Positions 26,310 through 36,233 of a DNA stretch of 64,000 nucleotides are shown one piece after another. Position 1 is the stretch's first letter. The number at the start of each line of letters is the position of its first letter. A program made the position numbers and the translations under genes. The notes under the pieces were generated by a model. That model did not search any database. It was not told the DNA's origin and worked only from the letters and a program-made list of their open reading frames with translations. Location of the stretch: NCBI RefSeq assembly GCF_002198715.1, contig NZ_MWLK01000030.1, positions 190,112-254,111 on the forward strand. Reading direction: 5' to 3'. This DNA comes from Rhodomicrobium sp. R_RK_3. GTDB lineage: Bacteria; Pseudomonadota; Alphaproteobacteria; Rhizobiales; Rhodomicrobiaceae.

Positions 26310-27629
26310 ATGACAGCCGATGCAACCTCCGCAGAAGCGCGCGATACCCACCCGGGCGGCCTCGCCGCCGTCCTGCGGGCCACCGAGATCGACACGCGGC
26401 TGCTCGGCATGGTCGGCGCCCTGGCGCTGATCTGGATCGGCTTTCACCTTTACGGCGCCATCGTCAACGGCTTCGGCACATTCCTCACCCCGCGCAATCT
26501 CTGGAACCTGTCTGTCCAGGCCGCCTCGATCGGGATCATGGCGACCGGCATGGTGCTGGTGATCGTGACCCGCAACATCGACCTCTCCGTCGGGTCCGTG
26601 CTGGGCGTCTGCGCCATGGCGATGGCGATCATGCAGGTCTGGGTGCTGCCGGAAATGCTCGGCCTCGGCCATCCCGCGATCTGGGTGATCGCGGTGCTGA
26701 CCGGCCTCGCGACGGGGACGATGATCGGCGCCTTTCACGGCTACCTGATCGCCTATCTGCAAATTCCCGCTTTCATCGTCACGCTGGGCGGCCTGCTGGT
26801 CTGGCGGGGCGCCGCATTTTTCATGGCGCGCGGTGAGACGATCGCGCCTGTCGACAGCACCTTCGCCCTGCTGGGGGGCGGGCCATACGGCGCTATCGGC
26901 GCGGCCGGGAGCTGGATCGTCGGCCTCCTGGCCTGCGCGGCGGTGGTGTTGCTGCTGCTGTCGGCGCGCAAGCAGCGCCGGCGCTTCCAGTTTCCGCTGC
27001 GCCCGGTCTGGGCGGAGATTTTGCTGGCGGTGATCGGCTGCGCCGCGATCATCGGCTTCGTGCTGACGGTCAACGCCTATCCCTGGCCGATCGGCATCGT
27101 CCGCCAGTTTGCGGAGCGGACCGGAGTCGCGATCCCGGAGGGCGGTCTGTTCATCTCGCACGGCTTTGCGATCCCCGTGCTGATCCTGATGGCGGTCGGC
27201 ATCGCCATGACGGTCCTGATCACCCGCACGCGGTTCGGCCGCTATGTTTTCGCCATCGGCGGCAATCCGGAAGCGGCGGAGCTCGCCGGCATCAACACGC
27301 GCTGGGTGACGCTGAAGATTTTTGCGCTGATGGGCTTTCTGTGCGGGCTGTCCGCCGCGGTGGCCAGCGCGCGGCTCAACTCGGCGACCAACTCGCTAGG
27401 CTCGCTCGACGAATTGTATGTCATCGCCTCGGCGGTGATCGGCGGCGCGTCGCTGGCCGGCGGCATCGGCACGATCTATGGCGCCATCCTGGGCGCGCTG
27501 GTCATGCAGTCGCTCTATTCGGGCATGGTGCTGATCGGCTTCGACGCGGCGGCGCAGCAGATCGTGGTCGGCACGGTGCTGGTCGTGGCGGTCTGGATCG
27601 ATCAGGTCTACCGCCGGCGGACGGTTTAG
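26310..27629 (+). CDS. xylH: Sugar ABC transporter permease (XylH-like)
   Basis: The product is about 439 aa from the ATG at 26310, with GGGAGAG upstream; an in-frame start seven codons earlier is weaker. It has about ten membrane segments and the family marks MATGMVLVIVTRNIDLSVGS, FHGYLIAYLQIPAFIVTLGG and GGNPEAAELAGINTR. It is longer than RbsC-type permeases because of an insert between segments, as in XylH. It forms the channel for the binding protein encoded upstream. Confidence 0.88.
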   Translation: MTADATSAEARDTHPGGLAAVLRATEIDTRLLGMVGALALIWIGFHLYGAIVNGFGTFLTPRNLWNLSVQAASIGIMATGMVLVIVTRNIDLSVGSVLGVCAMAMAIMQVWVLPEMLGLGHPAIWVIAVLTGLATGTMIGAFHGYLIAYLQIPAFIVTLGGLLVWRGAAFFMARGETIAPVDSTFALLGGGPYGAIGAAGSWIVGLLACAAVVLLLLSARKQRRRFQFPLRPVWAEILLAVIGCAAIIGFVLTVNAYPWPIGIVRQFAERTGVAIPEGGLFISHGFAIPVLILMAVGIAMTVLITRTRFGRYVFAIGGNPEAAELAGINTRWVTLKIFALMGFLCGLSAAVASARLNSATNSLGSLDELYVIASAVIGGASLAGGIGTIYGAILGALVMQSLYSGMVLIGFDAAAQQIVVGTVLVVAVWIDQVYRRRTV

Positions 27630-27638
27630 GAGGCGCCC

Positions 27639-28424
<786 letters not shown>

Positions 28425-28677
28425 GCGCTTGCCGCGAACTCGGCAGATTGGCGTCGCCAGGCCGCTGCTGCGCCGGATTTCACTCTGCTGGCGTCGACTC
28501 GGGATGCGTGGGGAGAATGGTGCCGCAAGAGGGCACCAAGCCAACCTCTCACTGCGTCGCTTGGGATCTCCTGCGATATCATAAATCTTAGCCACATCAA
28601 AATATTACTGTCTCTGCTTGTCTCCATTCATCGCTTCGCATAGCATCCAAGCAGCTGCTTTTGGTATGGGCTAAGGT
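28425..28677 (+). other. Junction between xylose operon and integrase
   Basis: This 253-bp stretch holds no gene and no tRNA. Base composition falls markedly after about 28570, just before the integrase, which marks the probable left edge of the island. The left attachment site should lie here but its core cannot be picked without the right copy. Confidence 0.4.
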
Positions 28678-29838
28678 ATGGGCAAGCTGACCGATGTGAG
28701 GGTGCGCAAGACGGCACAGACCGGATTGCACAATGATGGATTCGGCCTCTATCTAAAGGTGACGGGCAGCGGCGCGCGGTCCTGGATTTTCCGGTTCAAG
28801 ACCGGCGGCCGCGCACGCGATATGGGGCTCGGGCCATATCCTGAAATTTCGCTCGCCGAAGCCCGTGAGAAGGCTGCTGATGCCAGGAAGCTGACACGAC
28901 AGGGCATCGACCCTATCGAAGCTCGCAAAGCTGATGGCAGGGCCGCCAACGGGATGACATTCGACAAGGCTGCGGCGGCCTACATCCAGGCCCACAAAGC
29001 GGGCTGGCGCGGGGCGCGAACGGCGCACCGCTGGCAATCGGAGCTGGAGCGCTACGCCTATCCTGCCTTCGGTAAGCGCGATGTGGCCACCGTCACCGTT
29101 GACGATGTGCTGCGCGTCCTCGCACCGATCTGGGCGACAAAGAATGAGACAGCGTCAAAGGTCCGCGAACGCATCGAAGCCGTGCTGGATTGGGCAGGGG
29201 CCAAGGGCTACCGCACGGGCGTGAACCCGGCAATGTGGCGCGGCAACCTGAAGCATCTCCTGCCAGCCCGCGCCAAGGTTCACACAGTCCAACATCATCC
29301 CGCCCTGCCGTGGCAGGAGCTACCTGCCTTCATGGCGGACCTACGCGGCCGTGACGCGCTCGCTGCCCGGGCGTTGGAGGTCACCATCCTGACTGCATGC
29401 CGCACGAGCGAAGTCCTCAACGCGGATCGCTCTGAATTGAATGGCGATCTATGGGTGATACCAGCCAAGCGGATGAAGGGGCAAAAGGAGCATCGCGTGC
29501 CGCTCTCCACTCAGGCGTGCGCAATCATTTCATCGCTGCCCCATCTTGCGGGCATTAGCTACGTCTTTCCCGGTCATCGTGACGGTCGTCCATTGTCGGG
29601 CATGGCCATGGAAATGCTTCTGCGGCGCATGGGCCGCGACGACATCACTGTGCACGGCTTTCGTTCCACGTTCCGCGATTGGGCAGCCGATACAACCGAT
29701 TTTCCTAGAGAAATTAGTGAATTGTGTCTAGCGCATGAAGTTGGCAGTGAAGTTGAGCGCGCCTATCGACGAAGTGACCTGTTGTTTAAGCGTAGAGAAC
29801 TGATGCGGAGATGGGGTGATTACTGCTGCCAGATATAG
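28678..29838 (+). CDS. Tyrosine recombinase, P4-type island integrase
   Basis: The product is 386 aa. The N-terminal domain (residues 1-90, DGFGLYLKVTGSGARSW and RDMGLGPYPEISLAEARE) is the DUF4102 arm-binding domain of P4-like integrases. A SAM-like core-binding region follows. The catalytic domain has Arg in TACRTSEVLN, HGFRSTFRDWA (HxxR), the second His in CLAHEV and the Tyr nucleophile in ERAYRRSD. All residues for strand exchange are present, so it appears functional. It is the first gene after the chromosomal xylose operon and points into the defence region. Confidence 0.93.
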   Translation: MGKLTDVRVRKTAQTGLHNDGFGLYLKVTGSGARSWIFRFKTGGRARDMGLGPYPEISLAEAREKAADARKLTRQGIDPIEARKADGRAANGMTFDKAAAAYIQAHKAGWRGARTAHRWQSELERYAYPAFGKRDVATVTVDDVLRVLAPIWATKNETASKVRERIEAVLDWAGAKGYRTGVNPAMWRGNLKHLLPARAKVHTVQHHPALPWQELPAFMADLRGRDALAARALEVTILTACRTSEVLNADRSELNGDLWVIPAKRMKGQKEHRVPLSTQACAIISSLPHLAGISYVFPGHRDGRPLSGMAMEMLLRRMGRDDITVHGFRSTFRDWAADTTDFPREISELCLAHEVGSEVERAYRRSDLLFKRRELMRRWGDYCCQI

Positions 29839-30221
29839 TGCAGAAAGGCAGCTACGCCCATGTCGCGATAGATGCAGGTCGGCCAGGACATCTCGCTGAA
29901 GGCAGGAAACGATCTCGCCATCGAGGGCCCCCAAGGTCGAGGCGGTGCGCTACATCCTTGCCGAAGCCGTCGGAGGTCGAAAGCATTTGGTGTCCGCCGG
30001 CCCGCCGACGAAGTTGATCGCCGGATCGGCTAGGTGCATGCCGATGCACCGGTTTTGATTGCGTCCGCGTGACGCCGATCGGTCGTGCGTGCCGATGACG
30101 GCACGGTACCCCGGCGACGCGGCAGCTATGGTCCCTCCCTACTGCCGCGCCGCGCTATTGTGAAAGATGCGTGGCCCTACAGTGAACAGATCCGTAAGCC
30201 GCCGCCCGTGGCCGTGACCGC
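29839..30221. other. Gene-poor stretch behind integrase
   Basis: No supported gene was found here. The sequence is GC-rich with short, interrupted reading frames, resembling decayed coding DNA. Nothing in it could be assigned to a family. Confidence 0.4.
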
Positions 30222-30455
30222 TTAATGCTTCTTGTCCTTCGGCGGATGCGGGTCATTGCCGTAGCTGTCGCTATCGTGGATTGTGCCGTCCTTCTTATGG
30301 ATCACGATCTCAACATTCTCGCGCCTTGCCTGTTCCCGCGCTCTTTCCAGCGCCTCCGCCTTCGTGCCGGTCACGACGCCGGCCCGGCCGGCACCTTCCT
30401 TCTTCGTCGCCCACCCGTCTTTGTGAGGCACGACATGGATGTCTTTCTTGCTCAT
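30222..30455 (-). CDS. DUF2188 domain protein
   Basis: The product is 77 aa from the ATG at 30455, preceded by AAGGAAG; an upstream frame extension looks untranslated. The sequence KDIHVVPHKDGWATKKEGAG and the region IVIHKKDGTIHDSDSYGND match the DUF2188 pattern: a small beta-hairpin protein common in mobile regions. Function is unknown. It is on the same strand as the DUF3892 gene, 55 bp apart. Confidence 0.85.
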   Translation of the reverse strand: MSKKDIHVVPHKDGWATKKEGAGRAGVVTGTKAEALERAREQARRENVEIVIHKKDGTIHDSDSYGNDPHPPKDKKH

Positions 30456-30510
30456 GGTCGTCTTCCTTTGCTTAGAAATTGGGGGCTTTCGCCTCCGGAC
30501 ATTGTGCCGC

Positions 30511-30801
30511 TCAGCCGACACATTCATACAGCGACAGCAGATTGTTCGGCTGCTCGCCGTCCGCCACGGTCTTTAGGTATTTGTTGCCGAACCGGCTTAC
30601 CGCCACGGTCACGTCGACTGCCTGGCCGCCGGTCCGCACGAAGAACTGCCATTTCTTGGCCTCCATGCCGGCGATGGCGTCTTCCTGCGAAAGCTTCCAT
30701 CGTGAGCCGTCGGTGTTCTGACCGCCGATCGCCCGGATGCGCTCATGGGCGTTATAACGATCGGTTTTGTTGATGCATTTGATTTCGTGTTTTGAGGCCA
30801 T
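30511..30801 (-). CDS. DUF3892 domain protein
   Basis: The product is 96 aa from the ATG at 30801 (AGGAGA upstream). The sequence KCINKTDRYNAHERIRAIGG at residues 7-26 and the C-terminal DVTVAVSRFGNKYLKT fit DUF3892, a small single-domain family of unknown function. It is frequent in integrated elements and sits with the DUF2188 gene as an accessory pair. Confidence 0.8.
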   Translation of the reverse strand: MASKHEIKCINKTDRYNAHERIRAIGGQNTDGSRWKLSQEDAIAGMEAKKWQFFVRTGGQAVDVTVAVSRFGNKYLKTVADGEQPNNLLSLYECVG

Positions 30802-30924
30802 GCCGTTGATTCTCCTTCCGTCTAGCACCGCGTGCCGTTCAAAACGGCAAAACGCTGATCCGCAGATCTGCGTATCACGACGGCGCACGATCTTCAAGCC
30901 CGCGCGGTCAACCGATGGATTTTG

Positions 30925-31641
30925 TTAACCGAACAGCGCCTGGCCCTGTGCTTCGCCGAGCAGGCCAAGCTTCATAAGGCGAACGCGCGCAGCATCCACG
31001 GAGACCTGGAATCCTTCACTGACGCGGCGCGCGAGGAGGCCGCCTAATTCGCTGTGCGGCGCAACGGCGCCGTAATGGCCGTGTTCCGTCAGGACGGCCT
31101 CAACGGCCCGCCTGACATAGCTCACCGGCATCAAGAGCGCCCCGCAGCCATAGCCAGCTTGCCATTCCATCCAGTCCGTCTGTGGCAGCGCCAAGGGGTC
31201 GGCGTCGCGTTTGCACATGGTGCGGAAGGTATCGCCGGCATCGAACAGGCTGCGCTGGCTTTGCGCCATCTGGAACAGATAGCCGTGCAAACGCACATGC
31301 GTATACTCATGAGTGAGCGTGGTACGCAGTCTATTCTCCCGCCGGTCGTCATCCGTCAGTTTGGCTGAAATCTTCACTGCCGGCCGGCGTTCTGGAAGGA
31401 ACTGAGTAAGCCCCTCCACATCAGGTCCGTAGCCTGAGAGGTCTGCATAGCAGTCAAGGTCCGAGGCGTCTCGCTCGATCAGTTTTTTTAGATCCTCGGT
31501 ATCGATCGGAAATCTAATTTCACCGTGCCGGGCGCAAAGAAACGTCGTGATGAGCCGCTCACATTCACGGTCAAGCTCAGCCGGTTCGTAATGCGGCCGT
31601 TCGGGAAAGCGGCCCGTCGCATCTTTCACATGCCGCACCAT
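30925..31641 (-). CDS. ImmA/IrrE-like metallopeptidase
   Basis: The product is 238 aa from the ATG at 31641, one base after the XRE stop codon. The zinc motif HEYTH lies at residues 111-115 in RTTLTHEYTHVRLHG, followed by a helical C-terminal region with a GCGALLMP segment. ImmA/IrrE proteins cleave or inactivate their cognate XRE-type repressors in response to stress. Being encoded as one unit with the XRE gene it is probably either the activator of that repressor or a partner in a toxin-antitoxin arrangement. Confidence 0.85.
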   Translation of the reverse strand: MVRHVKDATGRFPERPHYEPAELDRECERLITTFLCARHGEIRFPIDTEDLKKLIERDASDLDCYADLSGYGPDVEGLTQFLPERRPAVKISAKLTDDDRRENRLRTTLTHEYTHVRLHGYLFQMAQSQRSLFDAGDTFRTMCKRDADPLALPQTDWMEWQAGYGCGALLMPVSYVRRAVEAVLTEHGHYGAVAPHSELGGLLARRVSEGFQVSVDAARVRLMKLGLLGEAQGQALFG

Positions 31642-31642
31642 C

Positions 31643-31969
31643 TCAACCTTTCTTCCCCTCCGTCTTCCTGCGAAAGGCAACCATCCCCTCTTTGAATTTT
31701 TCTGGTGGTAGCCTCTGGCTGCGCTCCAGCTCGGGAAAGCGGCCATTGAGGTAATGCAGATAGTCGGCGTCTAAACCAAGCACGCTTGCAAATTGGCTGA
31801 TCATGTGATCGCTCGACGGGCTGCGTCGATCGCGCTCGATATCGTTTAGATATTGGGCAGAGATCGCTTCTTCATCCTCACGACGTATCTTTGTCGCCAG
31901 CTCCTTCTGGCTTAGCCCGAGCTCTTTTCTTTTCGCGGCAATTACCCCTCCCAACGTCACATCGCTCAA
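31643..31969 (-). CDS. XRE-family helix-turn-helix repressor
   Basis: The product is 108 aa and starts at a TTG at 31969 with AGGGGAG seven bases upstream. Residues 8-65 form an HTH_3 domain: VIAAKRKELGLSQKELATKI followed by ISAQYLNDIERDRRSPSSD. The C-terminal segment FPELERSQRLPPEKFKEGM may be the protease-contact region. It is translated first in the pair with the metallopeptidase. A 15-bp inverted repeat 20 bp upstream (31989-32003) is the likely autoregulatory operator. Confidence 0.9.
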   Translation of the reverse strand: MSDVTLGGVIAAKRKELGLSQKELATKIRREDEEAISAQYLNDIERDRRSPSSDHMISQFASVLGLDADYLHYLNGRFPELERSQRLPPEKFKEGMVAFRRKTEGKKG

Positions 31970-31988
31970 CAGCCATCTCCCCTGTAGC

Positions 31989-32003
31989 GTTTAACAACTA
32001 AAC
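31989..32003. promoter_or_regulatory. Inverted repeat, candidate XRE operator
   Basis: GTTTA-ACAAC-TAAAC is a perfect 5-bp inverted repeat around a 5-bp spacer, 20 bp before the XRE TTG start. It is well placed to cover the promoter of the XRE/metallopeptidase unit. Binding is inferred. Confidence 0.5.
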
Positions 32004-32228
32004 AGCTTATTAGCGTATCAGTTTGCTCACTGGCCTACCAATCAACTCCCTACGCGGCAAGGCCCCTGACGCTCAAATCCGCGAACGGTACCCCTTATCT
32101 GCTTCGCCTCCAGGCTGTCAGCTTAGGCTTCCTGCTTCCAACGCCGTTTCTCGCCTTCATCTGTCAGGCACGTCCCCGCAGCCGATACTGCTGCCGCGTG
32201 GAGCCGAGCATTTGCCCAATTGGCAGGA

Positions 32229-32379
32229 ACTGGCTAGAAAACTGGGTAAAGGACTGGCTGAAACTGGAGCGATTCCTCCTCTCCGACTGCTCTATGTCGT
32301 TGATTTATCTACCATGAGGGACGGGTTGTGACTGAGAAACTGGCAAAAAAACTGGACAAAAAACCGGCGAAGAAACTGG
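32229..32379 (+). repeat. 12-bp period ACTGG repeats spanning the fic start
   Basis: ACTGG occurs at 32229, 32241 and 32253, and ACTGG/ACCGG occurs again at 32339, 32351, 32363 and 32375, each step 12 bp. The second set lies inside the fic reading frame and encodes KLAK, KLDK, KPAK and KLAT. The first set lies 74 bp upstream of the fic start and reads through in another frame as RKLGKGLAE. The two sets look like copies of one repeat array. Confidence 0.6.
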
Positions 32380-33593
32380 CAACTAAGGCCGCGCCGACGG
32401 ATCGCGACGAGCTCGTATCGAGCATGGAGCCAATGCTCATTAGCACGGAGTCACGGCACCGCGCGCGCCTCAACGAGCTGGTGTTCGAACTCAATACTGC
32501 CGCGACGCAGTTCCGGACCAGCCTGCCCGAGGGCATGGTAGGCGCCATTTGCGATGTGGTCCGCTCGATGAACTGCTATTACAGCAACCTCATCGAAGGC
32601 CATAATACACATCCCATCGATATCGAACGAGCACTGGCCGGCGACTACAGCCAGGACACCGAGAAGCGCAATCTGCAGAAAGAGGCCAAGGCGCACATCG
32701 CCACACAGCGATGGATCGATGAAGGTGCGCTGGCCGGCAAGGCGGCCACAATGCAAGCGGTGCTCGACGTCCACAAGCGCTTTGAAAGCGCTTTGCCTGC
32801 CGACTTGCTTTGGGTTGAGGAGCCGGGCACCGGACGCCGTGAGCCGGTCGTCCCCGGCGAACTACGCCACAGCGATGTCCGGGTCGGCCAGCATATCGCG
32901 ATCAGCCCGGGCGCGGTACCGCGCTTTCTCCAGCGCTGGGAGGAAGCGTATGCCCGGCTCGGCAAATCCGAGACGGTTCTCCAGGCCGCCGCTGCCCATC
33001 ACCGTCTGCTCTGGATCCACCCCTTCTCCGACGGCAATGGACGGGTGGCCCGGCTAATCTCCTACGCGATGCTGCTGGAGGCGCTCAACAGCGGCGGGAT
33101 CTGGTCGATCGCCCGTGGCCTGGCGCGCAAGCAGGACGAATACAAGGCGCATCTGGCCAGCTGTGATCTGCAGCGTCGCAACGACCTCGACGGGCGCGGT
33201 AACCTCAGCGAGGAGGAGCTGGCCTCGTTCACGGCCTTCTTCCTCGAATGCTGTCTTGATCAGGTGAAATTCATGGCCGAGCTCATGCAGCCGGCGGCCC
33301 TTCGCAAGCGTGTGCTCGACTGGGCCAAGGGCGAAGAGCAGGTCGGGAGCTTAATGCCGAACAGTACGAAGATCCTCGCGCACATCCTCACGCATCGCGA
33401 GCTGGAGCGTAAAGACATGCCCGAGATCACCGGTTTCAAGATGGACAAGGCGCGCCGGGTTGCCGCCCTGCTCAATAAGCGCGGAATTATCAAGGCCGAC
33501 ACCCACAAGTCGCCGTTCCGCATTGCCTTTCCGGCGGAGCTGGCACCCGGGCTGCTACCCGGTCTTTATCCGGCGTTGCCGGACCGCACATGA
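32328..33593 (+). CDS. Fic/DOC family AMP transferase
   Basis: The product is 421 aa and begins at a GTG. The Fic core motif HPFSDGNGR is complete at residues 231-239, with the catalytic His231. An inhibitory segment, SNLIEG, lies at residues 86-91, N-terminal to the Fic core, the arrangement of class II Fic proteins. The C-terminal 70 residues include a winged helix (KDMPEITGFKMDKARRVAAL). The N-terminus is an unusual Lys-rich tetrapeptide repeat. Fic enzymes transfer AMP to hydroxyl groups of target proteins; a toxin or defence role is inferred from location. It is divergent from the XRE pair. Confidence 0.92.
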   Translation: MTEKLAKKLDKKPAKKLATKAAPTDRDELVSSMEPMLISTESRHRARLNELVFELNTAATQFRTSLPEGMVGAICDVVRSMNCYYSNLIEGHNTHPIDIERALAGDYSQDTEKRNLQKEAKAHIATQRWIDEGALAGKAATMQAVLDVHKRFESALPADLLWVEEPGTGRREPVVPGELRHSDVRVGQHIAISPGAVPRFLQRWEEAYARLGKSETVLQAAAAHHRLLWIHPFSDGNGRVARLISYAMLLEALNSGGIWSIARGLARKQDEYKAHLASCDLQRRNDLDGRGNLSEEELASFTAFFLECCLDQVKFMAELMQPAALRKRVLDWAKGEEQVGSLMPNSTKILAHILTHRELERKDMPEITGFKMDKARRVAALLNKRGIIKADTHKSPFRIAFPAELAPGLLPGLYPALPDRT

Positions 33594-33860
33594 CCGCCTA
33601 CGTGAACCACATCCATTAAGGACGAAAACATGTCTGCCCGCGAGGGGATTGTCGCTGAAGCGCGACATACTTGAAATCATTGCTTTTTCGATCTCCGTAA
33701 CATCGAGCGCTGCCTGTCGGCCGCAGCCTTGCCGCCATCCATGGTGCTAGTGCTGGTGGCGGCGGTATCGGCAGGTGGGGCGATCGATTTGGGCGGTGCT
33801 GCACTTTTGGTCCGGCCAGCCGGTGCGGAATCTCAAATTGCAAATCCAGCCCACGCGCCT

Positions 33861-36218
33861 CTATTCGGATCCGATCGAAGAAAGTCCATGGTGAATCACT
33901 GTGATATCGGCGAGGTCTTGTTTGCGCTGGGTGACGCGTCGATTGTAGCTCGCCTGGTTCTTGGTGCAGATCAGGCTGTGTGGCGATCCTTTGCGCAGCG
34001 TCTCGGTATCGACGTCAGCGCTGGCGCGGCGGATCTCGTTCTCGACATGCGTGCGGATCTGCTGGGCGGCTCGCAGCGTCCAGTTCTCGCGGCCGGCGTC
34101 AGCAAGAAATCCAGAAAGCGCGCTGCAATGCTGGCATTCGCAGCCGATTGCGCTCGGACGGGTCCAGTTACGTGGCGCCTCGAGCGGTTCGGCGATACGT
34201 GTTTCGAGGTGTGTAACGCAGGCGTTGCGCAAGGCGTCGAAAGCCGCCCCACCGTGACGACGTTCCTGCAACAAGCGCGTTGCTGCCGGCACAAGCACGC
34301 GATCGAGACCGAAATGCTGTGGCCAGGCGAGAATGTGGGCCGCGGCGTGCTTGGCAAGCCCAACATCGACGCGGTCCACGACCCCGACGAGATCGCCAAC
34401 GAATGTTGCATCGGGCTTTACCCCTCTCGATCGGCCCCACTGGTCCTTGGGGGCGGAAGCCGGATCGCCTGGAAGATAGTCGACAAGAGCCCGCGCGACG
34501 CCGAACAGCAGCGCCGGCTTGTTCGCGAAGGCTCCATTTAGAGCACCGGCAAGCAGCGCGCCACACGAACCAAGCGCGTCCACGGCATGCGCGGCGACGA
34601 TCTTCCGCAGGGTTTCGGCGGCACGATCGTGAGGAAAGAGCGCCACGACTTCCAGAATAGCGGCATTGTCGGCTTTGTCATGGCCTTGCCGGCTGACCAG
34701 CTTGTCGAGGATCGCCTCGACCGGCGCGAGATCGCCAAGGCGGGCGAGCAGGCTGAGCATGCGTCCGAGATAGCTCGGCTCAGCGCTTTCCCGCCCGTAC
34801 CAACTGTGCTCCGGCCAAGCCGCGATCATATGCCCGGCGAGTTCCAAGGCTTGCTGTTTGTGCTCCAGGCCTTTCTTCGGGCCGGCCACCTGCCACTTGT
34901 CCAAAAGCCCTTCCAGATATGGCAGCGTAGCCTCGAGTCCCGCCTGGTTAAGGACGGCAAGGATGCGGCTGCTTGGCCAGATCACCAGCGCCGCGCGCGC
35001 ATAGGTTCGGTCGAATGAGGCGCCTTCGTTGCCGGTCGCCTCACGGAAATGCTCCTCGTCCGGTTCCATATTGTCGAGCGCGGTCGTCGGCGACACCTCC
35101 TCGTCGACGATAGGCAACGTTCCGAGCGCCGTTGGCGCGCCATCGGGCCGGCGCCACTCCGACAGCGATCTAGCGTCGTCGAGAACCTCGATGACCTCGA
35201 ACTCGGCGGAATGCTCCTCTTCGCCCGCGTCGCGCCGACCGCGGCGATAGTGCCAGTTTTCGCGGCCAGTGTACTCGGCCGAGCCGCTTTCCCAGACTGT
35301 GAGGAGGGCAAGATGCAGATCGCATGCCGCGCGAGGCGCCGCTGCGGTGAGCAGCCGGGCAATCGCGGCGTCGGCGCCTTTCAGCGTTTCGAAGGCCAGC
35401 TCGGCGGGCGTGTAAGCATGCTCCAGCAGATAGACGATTTTCTCGGGAGAAGCTACGTCGTCTGCGGCATTGCCGATGTGGTCCCGATTGTCGGCTTCGT
35501 CCTTGGTCTGCGCCCACGCCCCAAGGAGAGACGCGACGCGCTCAGTCTCGGCCTCGTAGCTCGGTGGCTCCGGTGCCCGGCCCTTACCCTCACGCACAAG
35601 GTTGAACACCAGCGTTGCGCGGCAACCTGTCGTGACCGGCAGCACCTCGTGCGTGCAGTCTGCGTAGAAGGCCGCGAAGGCGATCTCGGAGGGCTCCCCT
35701 GTGTGGAGATCGAGCCGCGCTTTGCGATCCTTATGTTGGACGATTAGTTCACCGCCCTCAGACTGCGACGGCAGCGCGACGACCAGCGTCGCGAACATTC
35801 CCGGCGCTTTCTCGGTATCGCGATGACTGACGAAGAAACTGCCCTTGTCATAGACGAGCAGCTTGTAGAGTTCCGCGGTGACCGGTCCGGCAACGCCCAA
35901 ACCTTCGGCGGCTCGCGCCACGATGCCATTGATTGTCTGGAGCCAATGTTTGCCTCCGATAGCAACTCGGCTCGCCTCGATCTGCCATGTGCGGCGGATC
36001 TTTGTGTCAACAACGGTTTCCGAGCCGCGCCCGAACGGAGCGCGCGTTGCCGCTTTGATCAGTTGCTTTGCCTGCGCCGGCAATAGTGGCAGCGCGATCA
36101 CGCCGACGCCATCGACGTCGATCAGTGGCGCCAGGAATTCGGCGCGGCCAGCGACGTAGTAGTCGCCCGGACGCTCGACGTCGGCCAGAATCTCGGCCAG
36201 TTCCTGGGTGACGGTCAT
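33861..36218 (-). CDS. 2OG-Fe(II) dioxygenase with long C-terminal region
   Basis: The product is 785 aa. The N-terminal 210 residues form a prolyl-4-hydroxylase-like domain: LVYDKGSFFVSHRDTEK supplies the iron ligands His132 and Asp134, His190 in DCTHEV is the third, and Arg200 in GCRATLVFNL is the 2-oxoglutarate anchor. The remaining 570 residues are helical and repeat-like, possibly HEAT-type, and are not a known catalytic domain. It probably hydroxylates a protein or nucleic-acid target. It begins 16 bp after the primase-helicase gene with AGGGGA upstream of its ATG, forming a two-gene operon. Confidence 0.85.
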   Translation of the reverse strand: MTVTQELAEILADVERPGDYYVAGRAEFLAPLIDVDGVGVIALPLLPAQAKQLIKAATRAPFGRGSETVVDTKIRRTWQIEASRVAIGGKHWLQTINGIVARAAEGLGVAGPVTAELYKLLVYDKGSFFVSHRDTEKAPGMFATLVVALPSQSEGGELIVQHKDRKARLDLHTGEPSEIAFAAFYADCTHEVLPVTTGCRATLVFNLVREGKGRAPEPPSYEAETERVASLLGAWAQTKDEADNRDHIGNAADDVASPEKIVYLLEHAYTPAELAFETLKGADAAIARLLTAAAPRAACDLHLALLTVWESGSAEYTGRENWHYRRGRRDAGEEEHSAEFEVIEVLDDARSLSEWRRPDGAPTALGTLPIVDEEVSPTTALDNMEPDEEHFREATGNEGASFDRTYARAALVIWPSSRILAVLNQAGLEATLPYLEGLLDKWQVAGPKKGLEHKQQALELAGHMIAAWPEHSWYGRESAEPSYLGRMLSLLARLGDLAPVEAILDKLVSRQGHDKADNAAILEVVALFPHDRAAETLRKIVAAHAVDALGSCGALLAGALNGAFANKPALLFGVARALVDYLPGDPASAPKDQWGRSRGVKPDATFVGDLVGVVDRVDVGLAKHAAAHILAWPQHFGLDRVLVPAATRLLQERRHGGAAFDALRNACVTHLETRIAEPLEAPRNWTRPSAIGCECQHCSALSGFLADAGRENWTLRAAQQIRTHVENEIRRASADVDTETLRKGSPHSLICTKNQASYNRRVTQRKQDLADITVIHHGLSSIGSE

Positions 36219-36233
36219 CGCGCATCCCCTGAC

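Noticed and set aside
32023-32331. A 102-codon frame upstream of fic
   Set aside because: It lacks a ribosome site and natural composition; its end overlaps the fic start. The ACTGG repeats in it are reported as a repeat instead.
33729-34541. Plus-strand frames over the dioxygenase gene
   Set aside because: They are antisense to the 785-aa protein, whose iron-binding motif is clear.
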